DNA of 64,000 nucleotides from Dendrobium chrysotoxum (taxonomy: Eukaryota > Streptophyta > Magnoliopsida > Asparagales > Orchidaceae). The translations under genes and the position numbers were made by a program. Positions 1 to 10,986 of this stretch are shown here, in pieces. The first letter of the stretch is position 1; the number at the start of each line of letters is the position of its first letter. The stretch lies in assembly GCA_019925795.1 (NCBI GenBank), contig CM034298.1, positions 53,842,365 to 53,906,364 of the forward strand. The letters are read 5' to 3'. The notes under the pieces were generated by a model that saw only the letters and a list, made by a program, of their open reading frames with translations, was not told the origin of the DNA and did not search any database.

Positions 1-1409
1 GAACTAAATCCTTACTACTCCTATCTCTTTGTTTGGCTAGCTTATACATATATCTTTCTCCCTCCTTAGTATCTAATCTATTATATAAATCACTAAAAGC
101 TAAACTCTTTGCATCACATATTGCTTTCTTAGATTCCTTACGTGCCTCTTTATATAATTTTTAATTATCAGAATTTTTACAATTAAACCAATTTTTATAA
201 CAAATCTTTTTATTTTTAATCTTTTCTTGCACATTTGGATTCCACCACCAACTATTTTTACTATTAGGAGCTTTTCCCTTTGAAACTCCAAGCACATCTT
301 TTGCAATATTCTTAATATTACTAGCCACTTTTTCCCACATAACATTAGCATCCTCATGCACAGACAAAATCTTAAGATCTAAAATCTTACTCTCAAAAAT
401 ATTTTTGTTAATATTCTTTAAATGCCCCCATCTAATCCTAGGAAAACGTTTTACTTTATTTTTTAATTTCTTCCCCATTATCTTCAAGTTCAAAACTAAT
501 AAACGATGTTGGGTACATAAGTTTTCACTCGGAATAACTTTACAATCTTTGCAATCTAAACGATCTAATTTCCTTATAAGAAAAATAATCAATCTGAGTT
601 GTACTATATCCATTTTTATAAGTAATGAGATGCTCATTCCTTTTCTTAAATAATGTATTAGCAATTAAAAAATCATAAGCTAAACAAAAATCTAATATGG
701 ACTTACCACCTTCATTTGTCGTTCCAAACCCATAGCCACCATGAATGCTTTTAAAATCTTCTACCTCTCTACCAACATGTCCATTTAAATCTCCTCCAAT
801 AAAAACTCTTTCTTCAAGAGGTATCTTTTGTATTAATTCTTCTAAGTCATTCCAAAATTTTAATTTTGAATCCATATCCAAACCCACTTGAGGAGCATAA
901 GCACTTATCATATTAACAATCTTAGCATCAACAACAATCTTTAAAGCTATAATTCTATCTCCAATTCTATTAATATTTATAACATTATCCTTCAAACTCT
1001 TATCTAAAATCACACATACACCATTTCTAATACGACTCCTACCCGAATACCAAAGTTTAAATCCTAAACTATCAATCTCCTTAGCCTTCTCTCCAACCCA
1101 TTTAGTTTCCTGAATGCACAGAATATTTATCTTCCTATGAATCATAATATCTATTAATTCCATTAATTTTCCTGTAAGGGAACCTATATTCCAAGTTCAT
1201 ATCCTAATTTTAGTTTCATGGACTAGCTTCTTTGCCCACATCCGTCCTTGATGTGGTAACCCTTGCCTATTTAACACTGCACCCGGGCGGCGGTGCAGCG
1301 GCCCTTGCACACTTGTCGCTGTATTCAGGCCATACAACGCGTCGCTTTCAGGGGACGCCCTAGCATTAACACAATTTCTTAAAGGATTCATATCATTATT
1401 ATTCGACAA
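1..1409 (-). pseudogene. LINE ORF2-like protein, endonuclease part, frameshifted
   Basis: This is the N-terminal half of an RTE endonuclease/reverse transcriptase, read leftwards from 1409. The apurinic/apyrimidinic-type endonuclease motifs QETK, GGDLNGHVG and QIDYF are all readable. Three lesions break it: an in-frame TGA just after KIRI near 1197, one extra A at 581-585 that shifts the frame right after QIDYF (absent from copy B), and an in-frame TAA near 161 shared with copy B. The protein runs off the window edge before the reverse transcriptase domain. It would nick target DNA and prime reverse transcription in the nucleus; this copy cannot encode a full protein. Confidence 0.88.
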
Positions 1410-1489
1410 GTTTTACGCTGGCTGTCGACTACCTAACGCAACCCTTCACTTTTCTCATCCAGGACTTGGGACCTGGCAACGGCAGTGTT
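1..1489 (-). mobile_element. RTE-type LINE, 5' part (copy A, cut by window edge)
   Basis: This is the 5' end and endonuclease half of the same LINE that is complete at 16336-19500. The insertion boundary is at 1489, followed at 1490-1506 by the target sequence AAATAGTAAGATTCAAT, which serves as the right-hand duplication in copy B. The reverse transcriptase half would lie left of the window. Confidence 0.9.
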
Positions 1490-1502
1490 AAATAGTAAGA
1501 TT

Positions 1503-1586
1503 CAATGGAAGAATAAAATAGAAAGAGAAGCTACTTGGAAGAAAGAATATGAGAAGTGGTAATTATATCCCGATCTATTTCAGTGA
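1503..1586 (+). pseudogene. Ty3/gypsy polyprotein C-terminal tail (copy A)
   Basis: Twenty-seven codons read QWKNKIEREATWKKE and end in YPDLFQ before a TGA. The pattern EATW...YPxLF is the usual extreme C-terminus of chromovirus gypsy polyproteins, after the chromodomain region. An internal TAA interrupts it. The purine tract and LTR that follow fit this reading. Confidence 0.75.
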
Positions 1587-1621
1587 TATGAATTCTAAAA
1601 TGTTAATGGAAACACTTTTCT

Positions 1622-1634
1622 GAGGAGGGGAGAA
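1622..1634 (+). promoter_or_regulatory. Polypurine tract of the gypsy element (copy A)
   Basis: GAGGAGGGGAGAA sits directly before the LTR start and after the polyprotein stop. This is the expected primer site for plus-strand DNA synthesis. Confidence 0.7.
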
Positions 1635-1635
1635 T

Positions 1636-3327
1636 TATAACACTCACAGATCAGTGTACTATTTCACTTGTTTTGACCTAATCTTATTCATGACAATCCA
1701 CTTAATTTTGGTATTTGAATCATTTTACATGTGTCTAGGAATATTTTGTATGCATGTGAAAGTTTGCATTTATTTTGAAGTGAGTCTCAAGAGCCTATAT
1801 GCCTATTTTGAAAATTTGGGAAATTTTCACTGGGGCGTCGCGGCTTTGCACTCTTTGGAATTTAGGTACTAAATTCATGTTGTGGCACTAGTGGTGGCGC
1901 TGCAACATTGTGGGCTCCCAGAGGGAGCACTACAATGTGCGTGATTGGGCAGTGTTGCACTGTGCCAAATTTTTATATTAAAAATATTATTTTTTACTAT
2001 TCTAATCATTTCCACCAAATCAAGAGAGCAGGCTAGAGAGAGAAGAGGAATCCTTGGACTATTTCTGTCTGTCTTTCAGCTGTCGGCCCAGTTCTAAAAT
2101 TTGTCTAGCTCGAGGTACGTTGTATTTTAACTATCTCAATTTTCAAAAATATAGAAATTTTGAGAATTTTTTTATTTAATTTATAATTTTGTTAGCAAAA
2201 AACGAGGATAACATGATATCTATAAAACTTTCATAGCTTACTTTATATATAAATATATATATAATTTTGAATATTTAGGTATTTTTCTAGGAAATTTTTA
2301 GTGGGTAAAATGGAAAATGTGAAGTTTTTAGTAAATAAAAAAAATTTCTTACTCTTATAAAATATTGTTATAGTATAATGAAAGCTTCATAATGATGCTT
2401 TGAACAATTTCTGGTAATCTGGTTATATTCTGAACTAGTGAATTTCTGCTCAGTAGTATATTCCATTGCTTATCGTTAAAGCATTTTGTTAAATTCTGAA
2501 ATGAGTTTATTTATATTTTATTCACTGCAATGTAATAAATTACTTGATTATCTACTTGAAATGTGTGATTTTCAGGAGATCTGATGGGTGTGGAGGAAGT
2601 TTTATTCTTGTGTTAAATGCATATTTTAATGATTATGACAGCACGGGAGTCATAAGAGGTAGAATTCTCTGAATTTTATTATGATGGGAGGTATAAGGGC
2701 TTGAGGAAAATATGTTATTTTCTATTTTGATATATGAAGTGCATGTTTATTTACTTTCAGCGCATAATCTATTTTAAATTCAAATATTTACAAGTGATAT
2801 CATGCACAGAAGTCAGTTACATTTCTTATGAACTACTTTAAAATCCAGCTAAATGTATAATAAACAATTTATTTAAAAACTTAGATCGGTAAGTGTGGCA
2901 TGCTGTGCTGTGTTGGCTCACAATTTATATGTATTTTGTTTCAAGGTTTGGGAAATGGAAGGAGTCAGTTGAGTAGCTGAGTCAGGATCTGATCTGTCTG
3001 AGTCTATATAGGCATGTTTTTTAAATTTTTGTACAATCATGACTAGCTATATAGATTGCTCTGTTCGGTGTTTCACTCTGTAGTCATATACTATAATGCA
3101 GATGTTGTATATGAATTTTTATGAGTAATGAAAAAAAAAATTGTAGATGAGTTATTTTTTTGATACTGAAAGTTATTAGAAGCTCTGTGTTCTATTGTTT
3201 GTTTAAGTTTAAATGAAGGAAGAAATTTGAATAATTTCCCTAAAACTTTGATCTTTATTTGGCCTGTTGCAGGCCAACACGATATGACATGTTCGATCTG
3301 CTGATCTTATCGGAATAGGTTGTGACA
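1636..3327 (+). mobile_element. 3' LTR of Ty3/gypsy element (copy A)
   Basis: The LTR begins TATAACACTC (the usual TG is changed to TA) just after the purine tract and ends GGTTGTGACA, a common plant gypsy LTR terminus. It is 1692 bp long. The first third contains a strong imperfect hairpin at 1884-1966. The internal region is missing except for the polyprotein tail, and no 5' LTR is seen. Confidence 0.75.
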
Positions 3328-3711
3328 TGACAACTTAGCATAAGGATAACTAGAAAAACTTGTCACAATTCTCACCCACTAAATACCTTGACAAGATAAG
3401 CTAGTCCTTCTCAATGAAACTCATGCACATTTCTTATAACAAAAGGATTCAACTTCTCGACCACAACACATTTTGCAACCATCCATATACTAGTTATTCA
3501 ATGTTAGTCTAAATTTCATATTGCTCTTCTTTCTTGTTAACTTCTTAAATAAAAAACCAAGTGTTAGATGTAGAGTGTTAAAACCTAAAATCCTGGACTC
3601 TAAACTCAAAGAGTCTTTACTTTCTTGTATAAGAGAAACTTGTCTCATTTGATTTGATTCCCTTTTTGATTTAAATTGGTTAATCAAACGTAGCGGCGGA
3701 ACCAAGATTTA
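3328..3711. other. Unassigned AT-rich DNA between LTR and MITE (copy A)
   Basis: No coding sequence or repeat that I recognise. Short matches such as CTTGTCACAATTC resemble LTR-terminal motifs, so it may be the remains of a further retroelement. Confidence 0.4.
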
Positions 3712-3841
3712 GGCTTCGTTTGGGACAGCTTTCTTATTGCTTTCTAAAATAGCTCTTTCGCAAAAAAATTTTAATTTCAAAAAATTTTTGTACTAAAAAA
3801 TTATTTTAAAAAATAGTAAGAAAGTTGTCCCAAATGAAGCC
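3712..3841. mobile_element. Tourist-like MITE (copy A)
   Basis: A 130-bp element with terminal inverted repeats GGCTTCGTTTGGGAC and GTCCCAAATGAAGCC and an A/T-rich centre. Flanks TTA and TTG fit a decayed 3-bp target duplication of the PIF/Harbinger type. A relative lies at 25078-25208. Confidence 0.8.
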
Positions 3842-4202
3842 TTGAAGATAATGGTTGTGAAGCAAAAACTTGTCACGACAATTTGTAGAATTTATTTTAT
3901 GTCTATTTATAAAATTATAGTGAACTAATTTATTTAAGAAAAGGTGTTCAAGTATCCTGATTATTATTTTTTATATGATAAACTTTAGAATTGTTAAATT
4001 TATTTTGAGATAAATATAATATAAATTATTATATATTACGCTAATTTTAAAGCAAATTTATAAATTTTAAAGTCTATTATGATTGATTTTTTAATCAAAA
4101 TATCCTAGCATAAAATTTTCATTTATTCACAAATAATTCAAATCTAGCACCTATCCAAAATAAATGAAGGATATCAAAGCTATTATAGTACTAAAAAAAT
4201 TG
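3842..4202. other. AT-rich spacer (copy A)
   Basis: Very A/T-rich sequence with no ORF, repeat or motif I can name. Block B has the same stretch at 21853-22213. Confidence 0.5.
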
Positions 4203-4210
4203 GTATAGTC

Positions 4211-4678
4211 TACGGGTGTAAGTGAGTCACGCCGACTCATGAGCCTGCTTAGGCTCGACTTTATAAATGACTCATGAGCCTAACTCGATGAGCTAACGAG
4301 TCAAGCTTGGGCCAGCCCTGACTTGACTCGTTAGCTCTCATGCCAGCTCATCTAAAAAATATTAAAATAAAATCTACTTAAAATATATATGATTCGTAAT
4401 TTTAAGTACAAAATTATTGAAAAAATTTGAAAATTATATTCATTTCCTTATATTTAGTGATTCTTTATTATTTTTAAAATTATTTCTCATTCTTTTTATC
4501 AATTTATTATAATAATTATTTAAATAATAATCATTTTCTCTCTTTCATAATAAATAAGTCGGCTCATGAGCAGGCTTGAACTCATTGAATAAAACTCGAG
4601 CTCAAACTTTGTTAATTTATTAAGCTTAAGCTCAAACTAGGGGTGGCTCGAACTTGGCTCAACCCGTTTACACCCCTA
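4211..4678. mobile_element. hAT-like non-autonomous element (copy A)
   Basis: A 468-bp element starting TACGGGTGTAAGT and ending ACACCCCTA, flanked on both sides by the 8-bp duplication GTATAGTC (4203-4210 and 4679-4686). The subterminal parts carry many GAGCTC/GGCTC-type direct and inverted motifs, typical of plant hAT MITEs of the TAGGGGTGTAAAC group. It has no transposase. Confidence 0.87.
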
Positions 4679-4743
4679 GTATAGTCAGAAAAGATAAAAA
4701 GTGTACGTAGGTCCACATCAATTATATGTGTGATGTAGCATAA

Positions 4744-5519
4744 CACTACAGGAAAGTCGCGTATTTCCGGCGGAATAATTCTGCTGGAACTTTTTTGGCG
4801 GAAAAGATCCGTCAGAATTAATAAAATGATTTAAAAAAAAACAAAATTTCGCTCTAGCCCGCTACATCCCCTGTCCGCTCCCCCCCACTGCATCCCCCGG
4901 GGATGACCCCAGCCTGCTCCTGCATCCAGATGCACCCCAGCCCGGCCCAGCGGGCAAGCATCCCACTCCCAAGGGAGCCAGCATGCGCCTGTCCGCTCCA
5001 TCGCCCAGGCCCGCCCTCCCCAACGAGCCCGCATCCTGCGCCCAGGCATGCACCCATCAGCGCCAACGCCAGGATTCGAACCGAGGGCCTCCCCCACCCG
5101 CCCGCGCGTCAGTCCGACCACCTCGCCGTTGCTGCAAAATTATTTATACAGATAAATTTTTTTATTTATATTAAAACTGACAGAATATTATAATTAAAAC
5201 TAATTTATTTATATTTATTATTTTAATTAATAATTAAAATAAGTTATTTAAGTAACAATTAATTAAACTATGTTATTAAATTAATAATTAATTAAAATAA
5301 TTTATTAAATTAATAGTTAATTAAATTAAAATATAAAATTATTAATTTAAATTAGGAATAAATGATATTTTTAGATATTTTTAGAATCCGCCGAAAAATC
5401 TGCTTAAAAATTTGTCAGAAATATTTTTTATTATTTCGTCAGAAATATGCCAGAAAATCCGTTGGAAATTTCTCCGTCGGAAATTTGCCAGAAATTCCGC
5501 CGATAATGAGTGATTTTCC
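4744..5519. mobile_element. Short non-autonomous CACTA element (copy A)
   Basis: The left end is CACTACAGGAAA followed by TTCCGGCGGAATAATTC. The right end carries the matching inverted subterminal block (CCGCCGATAATGAGTG then ATTTTCC) but lacks the final CTGTAGTG. Repeated GTCGGAAAT-like and GTCAGAAAT-like motifs near both ends are typical CACTA subterminal repeats. It hosts the GC-rich insert at 4849-5134. Confidence 0.8.
4849..5134 (-). mobile_element. GC-rich SINE-like insert with Pol III boxes (copy A)
   Basis: A 286-bp strongly GC-rich insert in AT-rich DNA, flanked by the 7-bp direct repeat CAAAATT. On the minus strand it has an exact B-box GGTTCGAATCC (5072-5082) preceded by an A-box-like TGGTCGGACTG (5110-5120). 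This is the internal promoter layout of tRNA-derived SINEs. The minus-strand 3' side ends in a T-rich tract. ORFs through it are composition artefacts. Confidence 0.6.
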
Positions 5520-5660
5520 AAATTGGCTTTATCATTGGACAAGTTTGATTTGTCGAGGGACATGTCGGAATGCTTATTACAAACTTGAAGAGTATGAGAA
5601 AGTTATGCTCATCTCAAATCTATAATTTTTAGGAATACATACAATAAGGTAGACAATGAG

Positions 5661-6008
5661 TTTTTACATAAAAAATCTAAGAGAAAAATGCTATAAGGCC
5701 TAACAATGATAATAAAATTCACTATAAATAAATTTTAGAGCAAAATCATGTCCTCTTTCATATGTTGATGAAATAATTCCTTGAAAGAATATTAATTCTA
5801 TAATAATAGTGAAAATAGATTTGTTATATATATATTTTTACATAAAAAATCTAAGAGAAAAATGCTATAAGGCCTAACAATGATAATAAAATTCACTATA
5901 AATAAATTTTAGAGCAAAATCATGTCCTCTTTCATATGTTGATGAAATAATTCCTTGAAAGAATATTAATTCTATAATAATAGTGAAAATAGATTTGTTA
6001 TATATATA
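5661..6008. repeat. 174-bp tandem duplication (copy A)
   Basis: The segment at 5661-5834 is repeated essentially exactly at 5835-6008, ending in a TA run. Block B has the same pair, so this duplication is older than the block duplication. Confidence 0.92.
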
Positions 6009-6282
6009 ATATATATATGGTGAGGTGGGGGGAAGCTATAAGAAAGAAAGTGATTATCTTTTTTTAAATATATAAGAAACTCTGGTTGTCCCCTTCTTTA
6101 AACAGAAGCCTCTATTTAAGCATGCTTATCTAAAATCTAAGAATAATTGATGGCTGAAGGTGGGTAAGCTCTTGAAGCTGGATTGAGTTGAAGTATGAGT
6201 GTCTTGTATTATGAGGAGGCTAATAAGTTGGAATTATGGTTGAATTGGTTGTTCAAGCTTAGGGTTCAAGGATTTCAAGGCT

Positions 6283-6303
6283 GGGGGGGGGGGGGGGGGG
6301 GGG

Positions 6304-6365
<62 letters not shown>
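6283..6365. repeat. G(23) run followed by (AG)n microsatellite (copy A)
   Basis: Twenty-three G residues, one C, then about 29 AG units. Copy B has 19 G and a longer AG run. Confidence 0.97.
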
Positions 6366-6367
<2 letters not shown>

Positions 6368-6535
6368 AGAGAAAATAAACAATCAAACACATAAACAAGC
6401 CGTAAATAAGCATTAAAACTTTGATTAAATTTTTAATAATATTCAAGGTTCCATGATACTTGTATATATAGAGCTAAAAAGTAGGATTACGTAAAAATAA
6501 ACAAAATAAACAAAGAGAAGGGGTCATCCAACACC

Positions 6536-7035
6536 NNNNNNNNNNNNNNNNNNNNNNNNNNNNNNNNNNNNNNNNNNNNNNNNNNNNNNNNNNNNNNNNN
6601 NNNNNNNNNNNNNNNNNNNNNNNNNNNNNNNNNNNNNNNNNNNNNNNNNNNNNNNNNNNNNNNNNNNNNNNNNNNNNNNNNNNNNNNNNNNNNNNNNNNN
6701 NNNNNNNNNNNNNNNNNNNNNNNNNNNNNNNNNNNNNNNNNNNNNNNNNNNNNNNNNNNNNNNNNNNNNNNNNNNNNNNNNNNNNNNNNNNNNNNNNNNN
6801 NNNNNNNNNNNNNNNNNNNNNNNNNNNNNNNNNNNNNNNNNNNNNNNNNNNNNNNNNNNNNNNNNNNNNNNNNNNNNNNNNNNNNNNNNNNNNNNNNNNN
6901 NNNNNNNNNNNNNNNNNNNNNNNNNNNNNNNNNNNNNNNNNNNNNNNNNNNNNNNNNNNNNNNNNNNNNNNNNNNNNNNNNNNNNNNNNNNNNNNNNNNN
7001 NNNNNNNNNNNNNNNNNNNNNNNNNNNNNNNNNNN
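6536..7035. other. Assembly gap, 500 N
   Basis: Exactly 500 N residues, a conventional fixed-size scaffold gap. Block A ends here, and the same sequence continues unbroken in block B past 24545. Confidence 1.
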
Positions 7036-7355
7036 GATCTCTAAATATAGCATGCTTATAATCAAATCAATTAGCTAGACGGGACAAATCTAATGAGCCA
7101 AATATCGCTCAATTCCGACATCATTAAGACACATAAATGTTGAATAAATGTTCTAAGATCGAGTGGATCAATATGGGTCGTCTCATTGAACAATCTGAAT
7201 TTGCTTCAGATTTTCTCCATACTTACAGAGCATGCTACTCCAAAAAATTTATAAATAGGCCTTTACTCCCTACATGAAGGGGAGGCTAAGACCTTAGGCA
7301 AGAGATTTAAGAGAGCTTTTAAGTTTGAAGAATCCTGAAGCTCCACCCGAGCACC

Positions 7356-7396
<41 letters not shown>

Positions 7397-7740
7397 GATT
7401 TAGGACTTTAATTGGACAACCAAATGATCTCCAAATATAGCATGCTTATAATCAAATCAATTAGCTAGACGAGATAAATCTAATGAGCCCAATATCGCTC
7501 AATTCAGACATCATTAAGGCACATAAATGTTGAATAAATGTTCTAAGATCAAGTGAATCAATATGGGTTGTCTCATTGAACAATCTGAATTTGCTTTAGA
7601 TTTTCTCCTTACTTACAGAGCATGCTACTCCAAAAATTTTATAAATAGCCCTTTACTCCCTACATAAAGGGGAGGCTAGGACCTTGGGCAAGAGATTCAA
7701 GAGTGCATTGAAGTTTGAAGAATCCTGAAGCTCCATCCGA
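7036..7740 (+). repeat. Two-copy tandem of a promoter-like segment
   Basis: The sequence from GATCTCTAAATATAGC at 7036 recurs from 7427 with a few percent divergence over roughly 310 bp. Each copy has a TATA-like box (TATAAATAGGC near 7251, TATAAATAGCC near 7641) and then the shared pyrimidine-rich TTTACTCCCTACAT about 10 bases on. This looks like the U3-R part of an LTR or another promoter-bearing repeat. The family is not identified. Confidence 0.6.
7357..7394. repeat. C(38) homopolymer
   Basis: Thirty-eight C residues replace sequence that is complex at the same place in the second tandem copy (near 7747). It lies 320 bases from the scaffold gap. Confidence 0.97.
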
Positions 7741-8039
7741 GCACTACCGCCTGTAAACCCATGCGCTGCACCCCCCCACCCTGCATTTGCCGAACCTCTA
7801 CTTGGCCACTGTTGAATCTCCTTTTGACCACCACCCAGAACTCTCCTAAACAACATCGGACTTTCAACAACCAATCGTTGCCATGACGCTATCTCCGGAC
7901 GTCCACCCAGCCGCCATCTCCGGATGTCCACTGAGCCGCTTTCACCAGACGTCCTGGCCATCATCATTGCCAGACCACCGCCCTACCATCGTTGTCATAC
8001 CTTTGTATAGTCATCGGCACATGGACTCTATCAACCACC
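7741..8039. repeat. Degenerate C-rich repeat leading into the 29-bp minisatellite
   Basis: Irregular repeats of CCATCTCCGGACGTCCAC type grade into the regular 29-bp array. The 104-codon minus-strand reading frame through here looks like a composition artefact. Confidence 0.55.
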
Positions 8040-8709
8040 ACCATCTAACTTTCTCATAGCCACCATTGTCGTAAGAACTTCACAGGGCTGCCAGCATAGG
8101 ACATTCGCGAGCTAACCATTATTATCAGACTATCTTGGTCTGACATCTATCGCACTATCGATTATGGTCTCACTGTCCTTCTTTGCCTGATTACGGTCCC
8201 TCCTACCTCCATCGCCTAATTATGGTCCCTCCGACCTCCATCTCCCGACTAAAGTCCCTCCAACCTCCGTCGCCTAATTATTGTCACTAGGACCATTATT
8301 GTCAAACTATTGTCCCTACAACCACTGTCACCAAACTACAACCCTTTAAACATTATTGTCGAACTATAGTCCCTGCCAACCACCATCACCTGATTACCAT
8401 CACTATGACCTCCTTCTCCGATTATAGTCCCTCAGACCATTAACGCTTAACTATAGTCCCTGATCATTGTCACCTGACTATGATCTCGCGACCTCCATCA
8501 CTAGACTTCGATCTCTTTGACCTTTATCTCCTAACTATAGCCCCTCGGACCATTATCATCAAACTACGTTCCCTACAACCACCATCGCCGGACTACGATC
8601 CCTTAGACCACCGTCGCCAAATTATGGTCTCTCTGACCACTGTCACCCGACTGCGATCCCTTTAACCTCCATTACCCGACTACTGTCCCTCCAACCTCCA
8701 TCGCCCGAC
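8040..8709. repeat. 29-bp minisatellite, segment 1
   Basis: Degenerate tandem copies of a unit like GACTATGGTCCCTCTGACC followed by WCCATCGCCC. A 29-base period cannot keep one reading frame, so protein coding is unlikely. The array continues at 10811, 11346 and 12794. Confidence 0.85.
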
Positions 8710-10810
8710 TGTAAAATCCAAATTGATGATCCTAAGTGTTGCACGCATTTCGATGCGATGCGATGAGATTTAAGTGAAATTTCAAAGTTAACGAATTTTG
8801 ATGGAATTAATTTATAAAATTCTACGCAAAATTCTGAACGATTCGGTATATAAAACCTATAGCCAATTTTGCTTAATTTTAAAGTTAAAATTAATAGAAA
8901 TTTAAAATATACCCAAATTATCCTTAATAAGTATTAAAACGGAAATGGTTTAAGTGAGGGAAAAATGGTCATTTAGACTATCCCTAACTCCCCTAAATCA
9001 TGAAGAGACCAAAGCCTCTTCATTTGAATCGCTATTTTGTTCGGCCAAACTGAAGGGGAGAGGGCGGACGCAAGAGAGGCAGACAGGAAGGCTTCGACGG
9101 CGGCTCCGACGAGGAAATTTGGGGAAATCGTAGAGGAGGATAAAGGGAGACTAAGGTATGCATTAGAATCCACATTTCCCCCTTGTTCTCTAGATTTTTG
9201 GATGAGAAAGATGTAGGGTTTTGCAAAACTCAATATTTCTTTACAAAATTAATAGGGAAGGTTTAATAAGATGTTTTAATGGTAGAAACGAAGTTTCCCT
9301 AAATTTTATTGAGATTTGAAAAATTAGGATTTTTCCTCAAAATCAAAATTTCTTAAAGTGATTTCTATGGGTCCTAGAAATATTTCTAAAACAAAATTTT
9401 GAGTTTTTTTTGTAAGAATTTGTATTTTCTTTATTTTTTTAATTAAATAAATTCAAAAATTAATTAACCTAATTTTTAATTAGGTTTAGGAGAATGTTGG
9501 GATTGATGATTTAATGAAATTGATGATTTAGGGTTTCCAAAAATTAGGGATTTTAATAAATCTGAAATTGAAATTAAATTATGTTAATTTCATTAGGTGT
9601 AGTAAGGATCGTATAATAAGAAGCGAAGAGTTTAGACAAATTGAAAATGATTAAAACTTTAAGGAAAAATTATCGTTGACACTTCTTTATGTTATTGTTA
9701 GGTTGTGTTTAATAAGGGGAACGACGCGTGTCAAAATGACTCTATAAGAAATTTCTGTGTGTGTGTTAAGGTAGGTACTCATATCTCTTATAAAAATTTT
9801 ATACATATTGCTTTGCTCTTTTTACTTAATGCAAATCTTTAGAATTTTCAAAGTTATATGATTTATAATTTTTATTTTACAAATAGCATGTTAGTAGAAT
9901 TTCTGTATTTCTTATATGTTATAGTTTAATTTGTGGTTTTATATTTAAGCAAATGATTTATGAATCATGATAAGTTTATGATATGAAACTGTGCATGTTG
10001 ATGTGGAGTACCCAAAAAATGGTAAAGGGCTCTACGGAGTAAATGATAAAGGGGTTCTTTGGAACCAAATGGTAAAGGGGTTCTTCGGAACCAAATGGTA
10101 AAGGAATGGCCAATGAAAATATGTACATGATCAGTACAAACTTTATGGGTACCTCCGAGACGGGTTGTTATAGTAAATATTATGCATATTAGGTTCATAC
10201 ATGTTTTTCTAAGCACATTAAAGGTTTATGTTTGAGGAAAAAGTTATGAAAAAGACTTTTATTGTTTGAGGAAAGGTTATAAAATGCTTTCTTTCAAAAA
10301 GGTTTTGAAATTATTTAGAATTGATGGTATTTAAAGTTTTCATATGAGGTTTATTTTCATGAAAATATTTTATTATGGTTTTATGAAAATTTTATGGGAT
10401 ATATGAATTACCTGCTGAGCGAGTAAGCTCACCCCTTGTTGTGGGATTCTTTTTCAGGAGAACCATCTTGGAACTGATGGCAAAGAAACAGTTTACTTAC
10501 CATCGTAGGACTGGACGAAGGAGAGTGACAGGTTTTTTTTTCAATTTATATCTTGTGTGTGTAAGGCATAGATTGTATGTTTTAAGAACTTCGGGTTTTG
10601 ATGTATTGGACTTGTTTAGTTTTTGATGTTTTGGAAAACTTGCAAGAGTGAAGAACAATATAAGTTTAATTGTGGCTCAGTGGCTCTTTTATGTCATTTT
10701 GGAATGAACTTTATTATATGTTTATGTTGGATGAATGTTAATTTTTACTATTTACCGTACAACTATCCGTTCTTCCCTATTAATTCTGGCTAGCGGGCCA
10801 GGTCGTGACA
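8710..10810 (+). mobile_element. Solo LTR or LTR-like insertion in the minisatellite
   Basis: This 2.1 kb block interrupts the 29-bp array. It begins TGTAAAATCC and ends GGTCGTGACA. Near 10409 it has CCTGCTGAGCGAGTAAGCTC, the segment usual before the 3' part of gypsy LTRs, which gives plus orientation. Flanks CCGAC (left) and GCGAC (right, three bases out) are only a weak candidate duplication. There is no coding capacity. Confidence 0.65.
10028..10104. repeat. Short palindromic tandem repeat inside the LTR
   Basis: Units of about 26 bases each hold a small inverted repeat: GGTTCTTTGGAACC (10053-10066) and GGTTCTTCGGAACC (10079-10092), with a diverged GGCTCTACGGAG (10028-10039). Confidence 0.8.
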
Positions 10811-10978
10811 AGAGCGACTATGGTCCCTTAGACCACTTTTGTCGTATATGATCCCTCCAAACATCGTCGTCAAACTATGGTCCCTCTGACTTTCATTACC
10901 CGACTAAGGTCCCGTCGATTTCCATCACTTGATTATTGCCCCACTGACCTCCTTTCCTCGATTACGGTCTCATCGATC
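10811..10978. repeat. 29-bp minisatellite, segment 2
   Basis: The array resumes directly after the LTR with the same GACTATGGTCCCT unit and runs to the hAT-like MITE. Confidence 0.8.
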
Positions 10979-10986
10979 TATCTCAA

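Larger units (their letters stand above)
1..6535 (+). repeat. Block A, direct near-identical copy of 18013-24545
   Basis: Every element in this block recurs in the same order and orientation about 18,011 bases downstream. The differences I could see are one extra A near 581-585, small changes in A runs and AT runs, and the lengths of the G run and GA run near 6283-6365. No clear base substitution was noticed. The block begins before the window and stops at the N gap. This may be a recent segmental duplication or the same locus assembled twice. Confidence 0.93.

Noticed and set aside
5072..5120. tRNA gene on the minus strand
   Set aside because: A and B boxes are present but no cloverleaf stems or acceptor arm could be formed; better explained as SINE-derived.
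4831..5193. Several overlapping ORFs of 63-96 codons on both strands
   Set aside because: All fall in the GC-rich SINE-like island, where stops are rare by composition; no domain, and frames overlap on both strands.
6195..6446. ORFs encoding Arg-Glu and Ser-Leu repeats
   Set aside because: Direct translation of the AG microsatellite and G run.
6487..7065. ORF of 192 codons across the gap
   Set aside because: Consists almost wholly of N; meaningless.
8480..8665. 61-codon ORF in the minisatellite
   Set aside because: A 29-bp period shifts frame at each unit; no protein repeat results.
8705..10818. Clean 5-bp target duplication for the LTR at 8710-10810
   Set aside because: CCGAC and AGAGC do not match at the TG/CA ends; GCGAC three bases further is only a near match, so no duplication is claimed.
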